In this document: one piece after another, positions 8,353 through 19,229 of the stretch
Position numbering within the stretch: the stretch's first letter is position 1
How the letters are laid out: every line of letters begins with the position of its first letter
The notes under the pieces: model-generated
Told to the model about the DNA's origin: nothing
The model's database searches: none
Seen by the model: only the letters and a program-made list of their open reading frames with translations
Assembly (NCBI RefSeq): GCF_014842255.1
Contig: NZ_JACYVH010000003.1
Span: 186,001 to 250,000 of the forward strand
Origin: Frigoribacterium sp. CFBP 13712
GTDB taxonomy: Bacteria > Actinomycetota > Actinomycetes > Actinomycetales > Microbacteriaceae
Length of the DNA stretch: 64,000 bases
Direction of reading: 5' to 3'
Made by a program: the position numbers and the translations under genes

Positions 8353-9594
8353 CTACTGGTCGACCCGCACGCCCTTGCCGACGACGGTGATGCCGGACGG
8401 GGTCACCGTGAAGCCGCGGGCCCGGTCGGCCTCGTGGTCGACGCCGACCGACGCGCCCTCGGCGATGACGACGTCCTTGTCGAGGATCGCGCGGTTCACC
8501 GTCGCGTTCGGCCCGATGTGGGCCCTCTCGAACACGACCGAGTCGATGACCTTCGAGCCGGAGTCGAGCGTGCTCCACGGCCCGAGCACGCTGCGTTCGA
8601 CGTGCGCGCCGGAGAGGAGCGAGCCGAGCGAGACGATGGAGTCGATGGTCGTGCCGAGGTTGCCGTGCCCGTCGCGCACGAACTTCGCCGGAGGCGAGTT
8701 CAGCTGCTGACTGAAGATGGGCCAGTCGGTGTTGTAGAGGTTGAAGATCGGCAACGCCGAGATCAGGTCGCGGTGCGCGTCGTAGAACGAGTCGATCGTG
8801 CCGACGTCGCGCCAGTAGTAGCGGTCGCGCTCCGTCGAGCCGGGGACCTCGTTGCGGTTCAGGTCGTAGACGGCCGCGTCGCCCCGCGAGACGAAGTCGG
8901 GGACGATGTCGCCGCCCATGTCGTGGTCGGAGTCGGCGTTCTCGCCGTCGCGCAGCACCGCGTCGATCAGGACGTCGGCGTCGAACACGTAGTTGCCCAT
9001 CGACGCCAGGATCTCGTCGGGGGAGTCGGGCAGACCGACCGCGTCCCTCGGCTTCTCGAGGAAGCGCCCGATGCGCGTCGGGTCGTCGGAGTCGACCTCG
9101 ATGACGCCGAACTGGTCGGCGAGGGAGATGGGCTGGCGGATCGCCGCCACCGTGACGCCGGCACCCGAGGCGATGTGCGCCTCGATCATCTGGGAGAAGT
9201 CCATGCGGTAGACGTGGTCGGCCCCGACGACGACGACGATGTCGGGCTTCTCGTCGCGGAGGAGGTTCAGGCTCTGCAGGATGGCGTCGGCGCTGCCGGC
9301 GAACCACCGCTTGCCGAGACGCTGCTGGGCGGGGACGGAGGCGACGTACGCCCCGAGGAGCCCCTCGATGGACCAGGTCTGCGAGACATGCCGGTCGAGG
9401 CTGTGCGATTTGTACTGCGTCAGCACGACGATCTGACGGAGACCCGAGTTGATCAGATTCGACAGGGCGAAGTCCACCAGACGGTAGTTGCCGCCGAAGG
9501 GCACGGCGGGCTTCGCCCGGTCGGCCGTCAGGGGCATGAGTCGCTTGCCTTCGCCGCCGGCGAGGACGATGCCGAAGATCTTCTTTGATGCCAT
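8353..9594 (-). CDS. glgC: Glucose-1-phosphate adenylyltransferase GlgC
   Basis: 413 residues. The N-terminal nucleotidyltransferase domain shows [26 protein letters not shown] and GADHVYRMD; the C-terminal part is a left-handed beta helix. It makes ADP-glucose from glucose-1-phosphate and ATP for glycogen and maltose-1-phosphate synthesis. It is divergently paired with the glycogen synthase gene glgM 47 bases away, so the two share a promoter region. A conventional actinobacterial glgC with intact substrate loops. Confidence 0.95.
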   Translation of the reverse strand: MASKKIFGIVLAGGEGKRLMPLTADRAKPAVPFGGNYRLVDFALSNLINSGLRQIVVLTQYKSHSLDRHVSQTWSIEGLLGAYVASVPAQQRLGKRWFAGSADAILQSLNLLRDEKPDIVVVVGADHVYRMDFSQMIEAHIASGAGVTVAAIRQPISLADQFGVIEVDSDDPTRIGRFLEKPRDAVGLPDSPDEILASMGNYVFDADVLIDAVLRDGENADSDHDMGGDIVPDFVSRGDAAVYDLNRNEVPGSTERDRYYWRDVGTIDSFYDAHRDLISALPIFNLYNTDWPIFSQQLNSPPAKFVRDGHGNLGTTIDSIVSLGSLLSGAHVERSVLGPWSTLDSGSKVIDSVVFERAHIGPNATVNRAILDKDVVIAEGASVGVDHEADRARGFTVTPSGITVVGKGVRVDQ

Positions 9595-9628
9595 GAGGTC
9601 AGAATGGCACGTTTCGTCGCGGCACGAC

Positions 9629-9634
9629 TACGGT
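9629..9634 (+). promoter_or_regulatory. -10 box for leaderless glgM
   Basis: TACGGT ends 7 bases before the preferred GTG start (9642) and no Shine-Dalgarno intervenes. The spacing matches other genes in the window and supports 9642 rather than GTG 9633 as the start. Confidence 0.5.
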
Positions 9635-9641
9635 GACTCTC

Positions 9642-10826
9642 GTGCGAGTCGATGTCATCACCAAGGAATATCCGCCGAACGTCTACGGAGGCGCCGGCGT
9701 CCACGTCGTCGAACTCGTCAAGGCCCTGCGCGAGTCGATAGACGTGCGTGTGCGCGCCCTCGGCGACGTCGACGACGAGCCGGGCACGACGGGCTACCCC
9801 GAGATCCCCGCCCTCGCGTCGGCGAATCCCACTCTGCGGACCCTCGGCAGCGACCTCCTCGCCGCCCAGGACGTCGCCGGTGCCGACGTCGTGCACAGCC
9901 ACACCTGGTACGCCAACGCGGCCGGCCAGCTGGCGCAGATGCTGCACGACGTGCCGCACGTGCTGACCGCTCACAGCCTCGAGCCCCTCCGCCCCTGGAA
10001 GGCCGAGCAGCTCGGCGGCGGCTACCGCGTGTCGAGCTGGATCGAGCGTCAGGCCTACGAGACCGCCGATGCGGTCATCGCGGTGAGCGAGGGCATGCGC
10101 CGCGACATCCTGCGGTCGTACCCCACCATCGACGAGGGCAAGGTCAGCGTCGTCTACAACGGGATCGACCTCGACGCCTGGCGCCCCGTCACCGACCACG
10201 ACGTCGTCCGGTCGCTCGGCATCGACCCCGACCGCCCGTCCGTGGTCTTCGTCGGTCGCATCACGCGGCAGAAGGGTCTGCCGTATCTGCTCCGCGCCGC
10301 GCGCCTCCTGCCTCCCGAGGTCCAGCTCGTCCTCTGCGCCGGAGCCCCCGACACCCCCGAGATCATGGCCGAGGTCACGGCCCTCGTGCACGAGCTGCAG
10401 GAGGCGCGGACCGGCGTCGTCTGGATCGATCGCGTGCTCCCGCGGCACGAGCTCAGCGCCGTGCTCACCTCGGCGACGACCTTCGTCTGCCCCTCGATCT
10501 ACGAGCCGCTCGGCATCGTGAACCTCGAGGCCATGGCCTGCGGCGTGCCCGTCGTCGGCTCGGGCACCGGCGGCATCCCCGAGGTCGTCGCCGACGGACT
10601 CACCGGGCGCGTCGTCCCCCTCGACCAGGCGCAGGACGGCACGGGGACGCCCACCGACCCCGATCGCTTCGTCCGGGACCTCGCCGGGATCCTCACCGAC
10701 GTCGTGTCAGACCCGGGCCTCGCGAAGCTGATGGGTCGAGCCGGCCGGATGCGCGCCGAGGCGGAGTTCTCGTGGTCGCGGATCGCCGAGCGGACCCTCG
10801 GGGTCTACGCCGGACTCCGTCGATAG
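9642..10826 (+). CDS. glgM: ADP-glucose-dependent glycosyltransferase (glycogen/maltose-1-phosphate synthase, GlgA/GlgM type)
   Basis: 394 residues of GT4 fold. The N-terminus VRVDVITKEYPPNVYGGAGVH is that of the Corynebacterium/Mycobacterium GlgA family, and the C-terminal nucleotide-sugar site shows EPLGIVNLEAMACGVPVVGSGTGGIPEVV. Mycobacterial members make maltose-1-phosphate from ADP-glucose, so either glycogen extension or maltose-1-phosphate synthesis is possible. The GTG at 9642 is chosen from the family N-terminus and the TACGGT box. Its TAG stop overlaps the -10 box of the next gene. Confidence 0.85.
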   Translation: MRVDVITKEYPPNVYGGAGVHVVELVKALRESIDVRVRALGDVDDEPGTTGYPEIPALASANPTLRTLGSDLLAAQDVAGADVVHSHTWYANAAGQLAQMLHDVPHVLTAHSLEPLRPWKAEQLGGGYRVSSWIERQAYETADAVIAVSEGMRRDILRSYPTIDEGKVSVVYNGIDLDAWRPVTDHDVVRSLGIDPDRPSVVFVGRITRQKGLPYLLRAARLLPPEVQLVLCAGAPDTPEIMAEVTALVHELQEARTGVVWIDRVLPRHELSAVLTSATTFVCPSIYEPLGIVNLEAMACGVPVVGSGTGGIPEVVADGLTGRVVPLDQAQDGTGTPTDPDRFVRDLAGILTDVVSDPGLAKLMGRAGRMRAEAEFSWSRIAERTLGVYAGLRR

Positions 10827-10829
10827 GCT
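10824..10829 (+). promoter_or_regulatory. -10 box for a leaderless ABC ATPase gene, overlapping the glgM stop
   Basis: TAGGCT begins at the TAG stop of glgM and lies 6 bases before the ATG at 10836. No ribosome site is present, so the ATG itself is the likely transcript 5' end. Confidence 0.55.
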
Positions 10830-10835
10830 GGGGTC

Positions 10836-11621
10836 ATGCCTACCGTCCTGAAGCTGTCCGATGTCTCGATCGTCCGGGGCGGCAAAGCCGTCGTCGACAC
10901 CGTCAGCTGGAGTGTCGAGTCCGACGAACGCTGGGTCGTGCTCGGCCCCAACGGCGCCGGCAAGAGCTCGCTGCTGCAGGTCGCCGCGGCGCAGTCGCAC
11001 CCGTCCTCCGGCACCGCCGAGGTGCTCGGCGGAGACCTCGGCTCCGTCGACCTCTTCGACCTCCGCCCCCGCATCGGGTTCGCGTCGACGACGATCGCCC
11101 GTCGGATCCCGCCGAAGGAGAAGGTCGTCGACGTCGTCCTGACCGCCGCCTACTCGGTGACCGGCCGGTGGAACGAGGAGTACGAGAACGTCGACGTGCG
11201 CCGTGCCCATCGCGTCCTCGACGAATGGAACCTCGATCACCTGGCGGATCGCACCTTCGGCGAGCTGAGCGACGGCGAGCAGAAGCGGGTGCAGATCGCC
11301 CGGGCCGTGATGACCGACCCCGAGCTCCTCCTGCTCGACGAACCCGCCGCGAGCCTCGACCTCGGCGCCCGTGAGGAGCTTCTCCAGATGCTCTCCGGGT
11401 ACGCGCAGTCGCACGACGCGCCTGCCATCGTCATGGTGACGCACCACGTCGAGGAGGTGCCCCGCGGTTTCACCCACGCGCTCCTCCTCGATCACGGCTC
11501 GGTCGTCGCGGCCGGGCCGCTCGCCGAGGTCCTCACGGCCGAGACGCTCGGTGCGACGTTCGGCGTCTCGCTCGAGGTCGAGGTGCGCGACGGGCGATAC
11601 TCGGCGCGCGCGGCCGACTGA
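10836..11621 (+). CDS. Stand-alone ABC ATP-binding protein (YlmA-like)
   Basis: 261 residues, one ABC cassette: GPNGAGKSS (about 34-42), ELSDGEQKRVQIARAVM signature (Asp replaces the usual Gly in LSGGQ), LLLLDEPAASLD Walker B and the switch His in VTHHVEEV. No transporter membrane protein lies nearby, and the family (YlmA-like) is often found alone. Substrate unknown. Expression is probably independent of glgM from a leaderless promoter. The substituted signature residue is tolerated in this family and does not suggest a dead enzyme. Confidence 0.82.
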   Translation: MPTVLKLSDVSIVRGGKAVVDTVSWSVESDERWVVLGPNGAGKSSLLQVAAAQSHPSSGTAEVLGGDLGSVDLFDLRPRIGFASTTIARRIPPKEKVVDVVLTAAYSVTGRWNEEYENVDVRRAHRVLDEWNLDHLADRTFGELSDGEQKRVQIARAVMTDPELLLLDEPAASLDLGAREELLQMLSGYAQSHDAPAIVMVTHHVEEVPRGFTHALLLDHGSVVAAGPLAEVLTAETLGATFGVSLEVEVRDGRYSARAAD

Positions 11622-11622
11622 C

Positions 11623-11633
11623 CCGCGCCTCCT
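11623..11633. repeat. Single arm of the GAGGAGGCGCG element
   Basis: CCGCGCCTCCT starts two bases after the TGA stop of the ABC ATPase gene. No facing arm is visible. Position directly behind a stop codon matches other copies. Confidence 0.5.
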
Positions 11634-11754
11634 GCGTTCCCGGCCTCTCGTCTGGTATCGTTCATAGCTGGTCCGAGACTCAGGTCTCGTGGCCGCCGAC
11701 GGAAACGTCCCCAGACATCCACTCCATCACTCGTTCGCTAGACCTAGGACAATC

Positions 11755-12003
11755 ATGAAGACCGACACCCACCCCGAGTACAAGCCGATCGTCTTCCGCG
11801 ACCTCGCATCGGGCGCCACGTTCCTGACGCGCTCGACGACGACGAGCGACAAGACCATCGAGCTCGACGGTGAGACCTACCCGGTCATCGACGTCGAGAT
11901 CTCGTCCGAGTCGCACCCGTTCTACACGGGCAAGCAGCGCATCCTCGACTCGGCCGGTCGCGTCGAGAAGTTCAACTCGCGCTACAAGAACTTCGGCAAG
12001 TAG
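11755..12003 (+). CDS. rpmE2: 50S ribosomal protein L31 type B
   Basis: 82 residues: [20 protein letters not shown], then the RSTTTS loop and the closing [29 protein letters not shown]. It lacks the CxxC zinc-binding pairs of the C+ L31 form, so it is the zinc-independent type. The ATG at 11755 follows AGGACA; the longer frame from 11689 has no support. A TATCGT box at 11656-11661 would give a leader near 85 bases. C- L31 genes are often zinc-regulated, but I see no obvious Zur palindrome here. Confidence 0.95.
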   Translation: MKTDTHPEYKPIVFRDLASGATFLTRSTTTSDKTIELDGETYPVIDVEISSESHPFYTGKQRILDSAGRVEKFNSRYKNFGK

Positions 12004-12023
12004 ACCTCGATCTCTTCCGCCTG

Positions 12024-12055
12024 ACGGGGCGGTCCACTTCGGTGGGCCGCCCCGT
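12024..12055 (+). terminator. Rho-independent terminator of rpmE2
   Basis: A 14-bp stem (12024-12037 with 12042-12055, one T-G wobble) closed by a TTCG tetraloop and followed by TTTC lies 20 bases after the rpmE2 stop. One of the clearest terminators in the window; it also separates rpmE2 from the convergent exonuclease gene. Confidence 0.9.
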
Positions 12056-12138
12056 TTCGCGCGCCTGGGGACGGCCTTCTGCGGATGCGGCCGCTCGTGC
12101 AGGTCGCGGCGCCCGCAGTCGGAGTGTCGGCGGCGGAC

Positions 12139-12939
12139 TCAGCCGCTGATCGGCCGCTGCGGCCAGTCGCCCCAGGCGACGAACGTCGGGTCTTTGCTGC
12201 GACGCATGTACTGCTGGAAGCTCTCGGCCTGGGTCTGGCACCAGTCGATCTGGAGATCGTGCAGCCGGGTCGACGGGACCGCCAGCTGGTCGGGGAACTT
12301 CTCGGCCATGGCCTGGGCCACCCGGCCGGCCGCGATGGCATCCGCCCCGGCATCGTGGGCGTCGTCGAGGGTGACGCCGTACACGCCGGCGGCGGCCTCG
12401 AGCGTGCGCTTCCCCTTGCGGTACCGGTCGACGGCCTTGTCGATGACGAGCGGGTCGACGACGCACCCGATGGTGCTGACGTCGCCCAGCGGCTCGATGC
12501 CGTGCCGACGCGCCTCACGGTCGAGGAGGGTCAGGTCGTACGGCGCGTTGTAGACGACCAGCGGGACACCACGGGCGAACACCGCACGGACCGCGGCGAC
12601 GACCTCGGCGACGACCTCGGCCGCGGGGCGCCCCTCGGCACGGGCCTGCTCGGTGGAGATGCCGTGCACCGCGCTCGCCTGCTCGGGGATCTCGACACCC
12701 GGGTCGGCGAGCCAGGCGCCGTGCGCGATGCTCGTGCCGTCGGCGTCGATCAGGCCGACGTGAGCCGTCACGATGCGAGCCGTCTCGACGTCGATTCCGG
12801 TCGTCTCGAGGTCGAAGACCCCGAGCGCCTTCCACCACTCGGACGGCACCGGCCCGGCCGCGAACCCGCCGCCAGCGGATCCGTCGCCGGAGACCGCCTC
12901 GTCAGACGGTGCGTTCGGGGAGAGGTCGGTGTCGGTCAC
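12139..12939 (-). CDS. 3'-5' exonuclease, DnaQ/epsilon-like
   Basis: 266 residues with a DEDDh exonuclease domain: Exo I FDLETTGID (about 42-50), Exo II VVYNAPYDLTLL with the conserved Asp, and Exo III HDAGADAIAAGRV near the end. The first ~35 residues are Ser/Gly/Asp-rich linker. It could proofread for a polymerase or act in repair; actinobacterial genomes carry several such genes, so it need not be the replicative epsilon subunit. Starts at GTG 12939. The last ~25 residues (GDWPQRPISG) are outside the domain. Confidence 0.88.
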   Translation of the reverse strand: MTDTDLSPNAPSDEAVSGDGSAGGGFAAGPVPSEWWKALGVFDLETTGIDVETARIVTAHVGLIDADGTSIAHGAWLADPGVEIPEQASAVHGISTEQARAEGRPAAEVVAEVVAAVRAVFARGVPLVVYNAPYDLTLLDREARRHGIEPLGDVSTIGCVVDPLVIDKAVDRYRKGKRTLEAAAGVYGVTLDDAHDAGADAIAAGRVAQAMAEKFPDQLAVPSTRLHDLQIDWCQTQAESFQQYMRRSKDPTFVAWGDWPQRPISG

Positions 12940-12948
12940 GCCTCGAGT

Positions 12949-14688
<1,740 letters not shown>

Positions 14689-14746
14689 GCGTGCAACTCT
14701 ACGGTGGCTCGCGTCCCTTCGCGCGCCGGGTTCAAGGTGCGGCTCG

Positions 14747-14752
14747 TAGACT
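14747..14752 (+). promoter_or_regulatory. -10 box for a leaderless hydrolase gene
   Basis: TAGACT lies 6 bases before the GTG at 14759, with no Shine-Dalgarno between, in the gap divergent from treS. Confidence 0.5.
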
Positions 14753-14758
14753 CGCGGG

Positions 14759-15664
14759 GTGATCGTCCGAGAGCCCCGCGTCCCGTCGCCCTACCGTTCG
14801 CGCCTCGCGGCGTTCGATGTCGAGGAGCGGGTCGCCGAGGTCGCCGGCAGCTCGACCCGCTACTGGACGTACGAGCCCGTGGGCCCCGAGGAGGCGCGGG
14901 TCACCGTCGTCGCCGTCCACGGCTTCCGCGGCGATCACCACGGTCTCGAGCCCGTCGTGGCGCATCTCACCGGGGTCCGGGTGATCATGCCCGACCTTCC
15001 CGGCTTCGGCGAGTCGTCGCCGCTCGCGAGCGAGCACAGCGTCGAGGCCTACGCGGCCTGGCTGACCGCGTTCGTCGAGTCGATCGGTCTCGGCGACGAC
15101 GTCGTCGTGCTGGGTCACTCCTTCGGGTCGATCGTGACGTCGGCCGCCGTCGCCTCCGGGCTCCGCGCCTCCCGGCTCGTCCTCGTCAATCCGATCGCGG
15201 CGCCGGCGCTGCAGGGCCCGAGGGGCGTGGTGACGCGCCTGGCCGTCTTCTACTACTGGGCGGGGGCCGCACTGCCCGAGCGCTCCGGGCTCGCCGCCCT
15301 GCAGAGCCCTCTCGTCACGCGGTTCACGAGTCTCGCCATGGTCAAGACGCACGACCGCGGTCTGCGGCGCTGGATCCACGACCAGCACGACTCGTACTTC
15401 TCGCGGTTCTCCGACCGCCGCGTCGTGCTCGACGCCTTCCGCGCCTCCGTCTCGAGCGATGTCAGCACGTACGCGGCTGGCGTCGACGTGCCCACGTTGC
15501 TCGTCGCGGCCGATCGCGACGACATCACGGCTCTGCCCGCGCAGCACGAGCTCCGGGCGCTCTTCCCCGACGCGACCCTCGCCGTCATCGACGGGGTCGG
15601 TCACCTCATCCACTACGAGAAGCCCCGCGAGGCCGCCGCCGCGGTCGAGGCGTTCGTGCGATGA
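14759..15664 (+). CDS. Alpha/beta hydrolase
   Basis: 301 residues with an alpha/beta hydrolase fold: oxyanion HGFRGDHHG (about 54-62), nucleophile elbow GHSFGS with Ser121, acid Asp in AADRDDIT and final His in VGHLIHYEKP. The substrate is not predictable; an ester or lipid is possible. The GTG start at 14759 follows a TAGACT box by 6 bases. Its TGA overlaps the glycosyltransferase ATG (ATGA), so the two form an operon. PEEAR at 43-47 is encoded by a copy of the GAGGAGGCGCG 11-mer, possibly by chance. Confidence 0.85.
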   Translation: MIVREPRVPSPYRSRLAAFDVEERVAEVAGSSTRYWTYEPVGPEEARVTVVAVHGFRGDHHGLEPVVAHLTGVRVIMPDLPGFGESSPLASEHSVEAYAAWLTAFVESIGLGDDVVVLGHSFGSIVTSAAVASGLRASRLVLVNPIAAPALQGPRGVVTRLAVFYYWAGAALPERSGLAALQSPLVTRFTSLAMVKTHDRGLRRWIHDQHDSYFSRFSDRRVVLDAFRASVSSDVSTYAAGVDVPTLLVAADRDDITALPAQHELRALFPDATLAVIDGVGHLIHYEKPREAAAAVEAFVR

Positions 15665-16740
15665 GGGTCGTCGTCGACTGCCGTTACATCCGGGTCGGGC
15701 GCCATGACGGCATCAGCCGCTTCACCGCGGGGGTGGTCGGGGCCCTGGCGACGACCCACGACGTGACCCTGCTCGTGAGCGACCTCCGGCAGCTCGACAA
15801 GCTGCCCGATCGACCGCACGTGCTCGTCAGCGCGCCCACGAGTCCCCTCGAGCCCCTCGTGGCGCTGCAGGTGAACCGTCTGCGACCCGACGTCGTGTGG
15901 TCGCCCATGCAGACGATGGGTTCGTTCGGGCGCCGCTACCCGCTCGTGCTCACGCTGCACGACCTCATCTACTACACCAACCGCACGCCGCCCCCCGAGT
16001 TCGCCCTGCCGATCCGGCTGCTCTGGCGGCTGTACCACCTCGCCTGGTGGCCGCAGCGACTGCTGCTGAACCGTGCCGATGCCGTCGTGACCGTCAGCCG
16101 GACGACCCTCGACGAGATGCGCCTCCATCGACTCACCCGCCGACCCGTCACGGTCGTGACCAACGCGGCGGACCCGGTCGAGGCCGCGCCCCCACGCGCG
16201 GCGCCTCGTCACCGCGACCTCGTCTACATGGGCTCGTTCATGCCGTACAAGAACGTGTCGGCGCTGGCGAGGGCGCTTCCGCTGCTCGACGGGTACCGGC
16301 TGCATCTGATGAGCCGGGTGTCGGAACGCGAGCGCGCCTCCTTGTCGGCCCTGGCCCCCGCCGGGTCGCTGGTGTTCCACGACGGCGCGAGCGACGACGA
16401 GTACCGCGACGTCCTGCTCGGTGCGACGGCGGTCGTGACGGCCTCGCGTGCTGAGGGCTTCGGCATCCCCCTGGTCGAGGGGATGGCGCTCGGCACCCCG
16501 GCCGTGGTCAGCGACATCCCGATCTTCCGCGAGATCGGCGGCGAGGCCGCGGTCTACTTCGACCCCGAGTCGCCGGCCTCGATCGCCGCGGCGGTGCGTC
16601 GGCTCGAGCGCGAGTGGGCCGCCCGGTCGACCGCCTCGATCGCCCAGGCCGCGCGATTCTCCTGGGACGCTTCGGCGTCGGCCCTCGCCGACGTGCTCGA
16701 GTCGGTCTCGGCGGCGCGCGGCACCACGACCCGCAGCTGA
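15661..16740 (+). CDS. Glycosyltransferase family 4 (mannosyltransferase-like)
   Basis: 359 residues, GT-B fold. The N-terminus VVDCRYIRVGRHDGISRFTAG and VLTLHDLIYY form the acceptor half; the donor-sugar site shows SRAEGFGIPLVEGMALGTPAVVSDIPIFREIGG (its Glu-rich EX7E motif is characteristic of GT4). Donor and acceptor are unknown; a cell-envelope sugar or polysaccharide step is plausible. Start overlaps the hydrolase stop by four bases. The much longer open frame back to 12085 runs antisense over treS and is not a gene. Confidence 0.87.
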   Translation: MRVVVDCRYIRVGRHDGISRFTAGVVGALATTHDVTLLVSDLRQLDKLPDRPHVLVSAPTSPLEPLVALQVNRLRPDVVWSPMQTMGSFGRRYPLVLTLHDLIYYTNRTPPPEFALPIRLLWRLYHLAWWPQRLLLNRADAVVTVSRTTLDEMRLHRLTRRPVTVVTNAADPVEAAPPRAAPRHRDLVYMGSFMPYKNVSALARALPLLDGYRLHLMSRVSERERASLSALAPAGSLVFHDGASDDEYRDVLLGATAVVTASRAEGFGIPLVEGMALGTPAVVSDIPIFREIGGEAAVYFDPESPASIAAAVRRLEREWAARSTASIAQAARFSWDASASALADVLESVSAARGTTTRS

Positions 16741-16745
16741 CCCCT

Positions 16746-16760
16746 CCGAGGAGGCGCCGG
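16746..16760. repeat. Variant single arm of the GAGGAGGCGCG element
   Basis: CCGAGGAGGCGCCGG, one base different from the core, sits between the convergent stops of the glycosyltransferase and the histidine phosphatase genes. No second arm. Confidence 0.5.
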
Positions 16761-16761
16761 C

Positions 16762-17406
16762 TCAGTCGCGCCCGCCGGCCTCCGACTCGAGGGCGTTCTG
16801 ATAGTCGAAGTCGAACGTGCCGGGTCGCTCGGACTCGACCTCGATCGGGTCGTCGAACTCGCGCAGCACCAGATCGCCCCCGTCGGAGGCGAACGAGTGG
16901 ATCGATCCGTTGCGGATCGGGATGCCCGCATGCGCCTCCGTGTCGGGGGAGACGTGGTTGACCACGGCGCGGATGACCGCTCCGTGCGTGGCCACGACGA
17001 CGAGCCCGCCGTCGTGCCTGCGGGCGATGTCGGCCAGGGCGGGCAGCACCCGGGCCACCAGGTCGGTGCGGCTCTCGCGTCCGGGCACGGGGGTGCCCGC
17101 CGGGAAACGGGCTTCGACCTCGGTTCCGGTCAGGCCCTCCGCCTCGCCGTAGCGGCGCTCGGCGATCGCGGGGACGTGCAGGGGAGCAGGGAGCCCCAGG
17201 ACGTCGGCGATGATCGCGCCCGTCTCGGCGGCGCGCACGAGGGGGCTCGCCACGACCGCGGTCACCCGCCTCCGGGACAGGAGGTCGCCGGTCTCGCGGG
17301 CCTGCGACCGCCCCAGGTCGTTCAGGGGGATGTCGGTCGCGCCCTGGATGCGCCGCGCGCGGTTCCAGTCGGTCTCACCGTGTCGCACCAGGTACAAGAG
17401 GGTCAC
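16762..17406 (-). CDS. Histidine phosphatase (phosphoglycerate-mutase-like) family protein
   Basis: 214 residues. The N-terminal YLVRHGETDWNRARRIQG holds the catalytic RHGE and conserved Asn, and THGAVIRAVVNH carries the second catalytic His. Such enzymes dephosphorylate varied small substrates; cofactor-dependent mutase activity is less likely for a family member with this loop arrangement. GTG start at 17406. Lies 30 bases downstream of the sirtuin gene on the same strand, so the two are probably one transcript. Confidence 0.87.
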   Translation of the reverse strand: MTLLYLVRHGETDWNRARRIQGATDIPLNDLGRSQARETGDLLSRRRVTAVVASPLVRAAETGAIIADVLGLPAPLHVPAIAERRYGEAEGLTGTEVEARFPAGTPVPGRESRTDLVARVLPALADIARRHDGGLVVVATHGAVIRAVVNHVSPDTEAHAGIPIRNGSIHSFASDGGDLVLREFDDPIEVESERPGTFDFDYQNALESEAGGRD

Positions 17407-17436
17407 CGTCGTTCCTCCGATCGGCGGAACGACCCG

Positions 17437-18303
17437 TCAGGGGATCAGACGCTCCGCGAGGGCCGCCAGCGTCTCTGACGTGCCGGAGTTCAGCTTAACC
17501 GCGGCCCGACCGTCGCCCTTCGTGACGCCGCGGTTGACGACGACGACGGGCAGACGTCGACGCGTCGCCTGGTCGAGCAGGCGGATGCCCGAGTTGACGA
17601 CCAGCGACGAGCCCGCCACGAGCAGCGCGTCGGCGGCGACGACGAGCGAGCGCGCCTCGGCGAAGCGCTCGACCGGGACGAACTCGCCGAAGAAGACGAC
17701 GTCGGGTTTCAGCATGCCGCCGCACACCGTGCAGACCGGCACCTCGAACGAGTCGATGTCGTCGACCTCGACGTCGCCGTCGGGCGCGAGCCGGACGCTC
17801 TCGGGATGCTCGAGCCAGGGGTTCGCCGCCGCGAGTCGGGCGGCGACCATGTCGCGCGCGAACGACTGGCCGCAGGTCAGGCAGATCACCCGGTCGACCG
17901 TGCCGTGCAGATCGACGACCCGACGCGAACCGGCCCGCACGTGCAGGTTGTCGACGTTCTGCGTCACCACGCCGTTGATCACCCCGGCGCGCTCGAGGTC
18001 GGCCAGCGCGCGGTGGCCGGTGTTCGGCTCGGACGACCGGAAGGACTTCCAGCCGAGGTGGCTGCCGGCCCAGTAGCGCTTCCGATAGCGGTCGCTCGAG
18101 AGGAACTGCTGGAACGTCATCGGGTTGCGCGGGGGAGCACCCGCACCGCGGTAGTCGGGGATGCCCGAGTCCGTGCTGACACCGGCGCCCGTCAGCACGG
18201 CGACGCGGCGGCCTCGGAGGACCTCGACGGCGGCGTCGAGCGAGGCGGCATCGGCGGCGGGCTCGACGGCGCTGCTGCTCGAGGACGTGGCGTCCGGCAC
18301 CAT
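17437..18303 (-). CDS. Sir2-family NAD-dependent protein deacylase
   Basis: 288 residues with a complete sirtuin core: GAGVSTDSGIPDYRG for NAD binding, TQNVDNLH, the catalytic His in DLHGTVDR, a zinc site of two CxxC pairs (ICLTCG and VCTVCGG), and VAGSSLVVNSG. It would remove acyl groups from lysines, for example on acyl-CoA synthetases. The first ~25 residues are a Ser/Ala-rich extension. ATG start at 18303. Precedes the histidine phosphatase gene on the same strand. Confidence 0.92.
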   Translation of the reverse strand: MVPDATSSSSSAVEPAADAASLDAAVEVLRGRRVAVLTGAGVSTDSGIPDYRGAGAPPRNPMTFQQFLSSDRYRKRYWAGSHLGWKSFRSSEPNTGHRALADLERAGVINGVVTQNVDNLHVRAGSRRVVDLHGTVDRVICLTCGQSFARDMVAARLAAANPWLEHPESVRLAPDGDVEVDDIDSFEVPVCTVCGGMLKPDVVFFGEFVPVERFAEARSLVVAADALLVAGSSLVVNSGIRLLDQATRRRLPVVVVNRGVTKGDGRAAVKLNSGTSETLAALAERLIP

Positions 18304-18404
18304 CGGGGCTCCTTCGGGTCGGTGGACGTTAGCCTAAACGTCGTCACCCCCCGTTTTCCTTCCGCCGGCCGGCCACGGCCCGGACCTCACCGCCCCGGAG
18401 CACC

Positions 18405-19229
18405 GTGCGCATCACCCGCATCACCGATCTCGACCACCCGGCTCTGGCCGACTACCGCCGACTCACCGACGTCGCGCTCCGCCGGGTGACCGAGCCCGAG
18501 GGCGGCCTCTACATCGCCGAGTCGTCGAAGGTGATCGAGCGGGCCCTCCGGGCGGGTCACGTGCCCCGGTCGGTGCTCATGACCGACCGCTGGCTGGCCG
18601 ACATCGAACCGCTCGTGGCCGACCTCGAGGGCGAGATCTTCATCGGCGACGCCGCCCTGCTCGAGACGCTGACCGGCTACCACCTGCACCGCGGCGCCCT
18701 CGCGGCCATGCACCGCCCCGCGCTGCCCGAGATCGCCGACGTCCTCGCCGGCGCCCGCCGGGTCGTCGTGCTGGAGGACATCGTCGACCACACCAACGTC
18801 GGGGCGATCTTCCGGGCCGTGGCCGGGCTCGGCGCCGACGCCGTCCTCGTCACCCCCCGCTGCGCCGACCCGCTCTACCGCCGGAGCGTCCGCGTCAGCA
18901 TGGGCACCGTGCTCCAGGTGCCGTGGACGCGCCTCCCCGACTGGCCGGAGGGCGGAGAGCTGCTGCGCGCCGCGGGGTTCGAGGTGGCCGCCCTCGCCCT
19001 GTCCGATGACGCGGTGCCGCTCGACGCCTACGCCGCCGATCCTCCTGAGCGGGTGGCGCTCCTCCTCGGCACCGAGGGCGACGGACTCAGCCGCGCGGCC
19101 CTCCGATCGTCCGACGTGGTCGTGACGATCCCCATGCTGCACGGCGTCGACAGCCTCAACGTCGCCGCGGCCTCGGCCGTGGCCCTCTGGGCCCTGCGCG
19201 TCCCGGCCGCCACGGTCGAGGGTCGATGA
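18405..19229 (+). CDS. SpoU/TrmH-family RNA 2'-O-methyltransferase
   Basis: 274 residues. The C-terminal SpoU knot domain has VLEDIVDHTNVGAIFRAVAG (motif 1), LLLGTEGDGLS (motif 2) and IPMLHGVDSLNVAAASAVALW (motif 3); the N-terminal part is an RNA-binding domain (ALADYRRLTDVALR, YIAESSKVI). It would methylate a ribose in tRNA or rRNA; the exact target is not readable. GTG start at 18405. Overlaps the next gene in an ATGA junction. Confidence 0.92.
   Translation: MRITRITDLDHPALADYRRLTDVALRRVTEPEGGLYIAESSKVIERALRAGHVPRSVLMTDRWLADIEPLVADLEGEIFIGDAALLETLTGYHLHRGALAAMHRPALPEIADVLAGARRVVVLEDIVDHTNVGAIFRAVAGLGADAVLVTPRCADPLYRRSVRVSMGTVLQVPWTRLPDWPEGGELLRAAGFEVAALALSDDAVPLDAYAADPPERVALLLGTEGDGLSRAALRSSDVVVTIPMLHGVDSLNVAAASAVALWALRVPAATVEGR

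Noticed and set aside
12056-12138. Gap between the L31 terminator and exonuclease stop
   Set aside because: No start codon with ribosome site, no conserved frame and no RNA-like fold beyond the terminator.
14886-14902. Copy of the 11-mer in the alpha/beta hydrolase gene
   Set aside because: Encodes PEEARV in a plausible native segment; no evidence of insertion, so not listed as a repeat feature.
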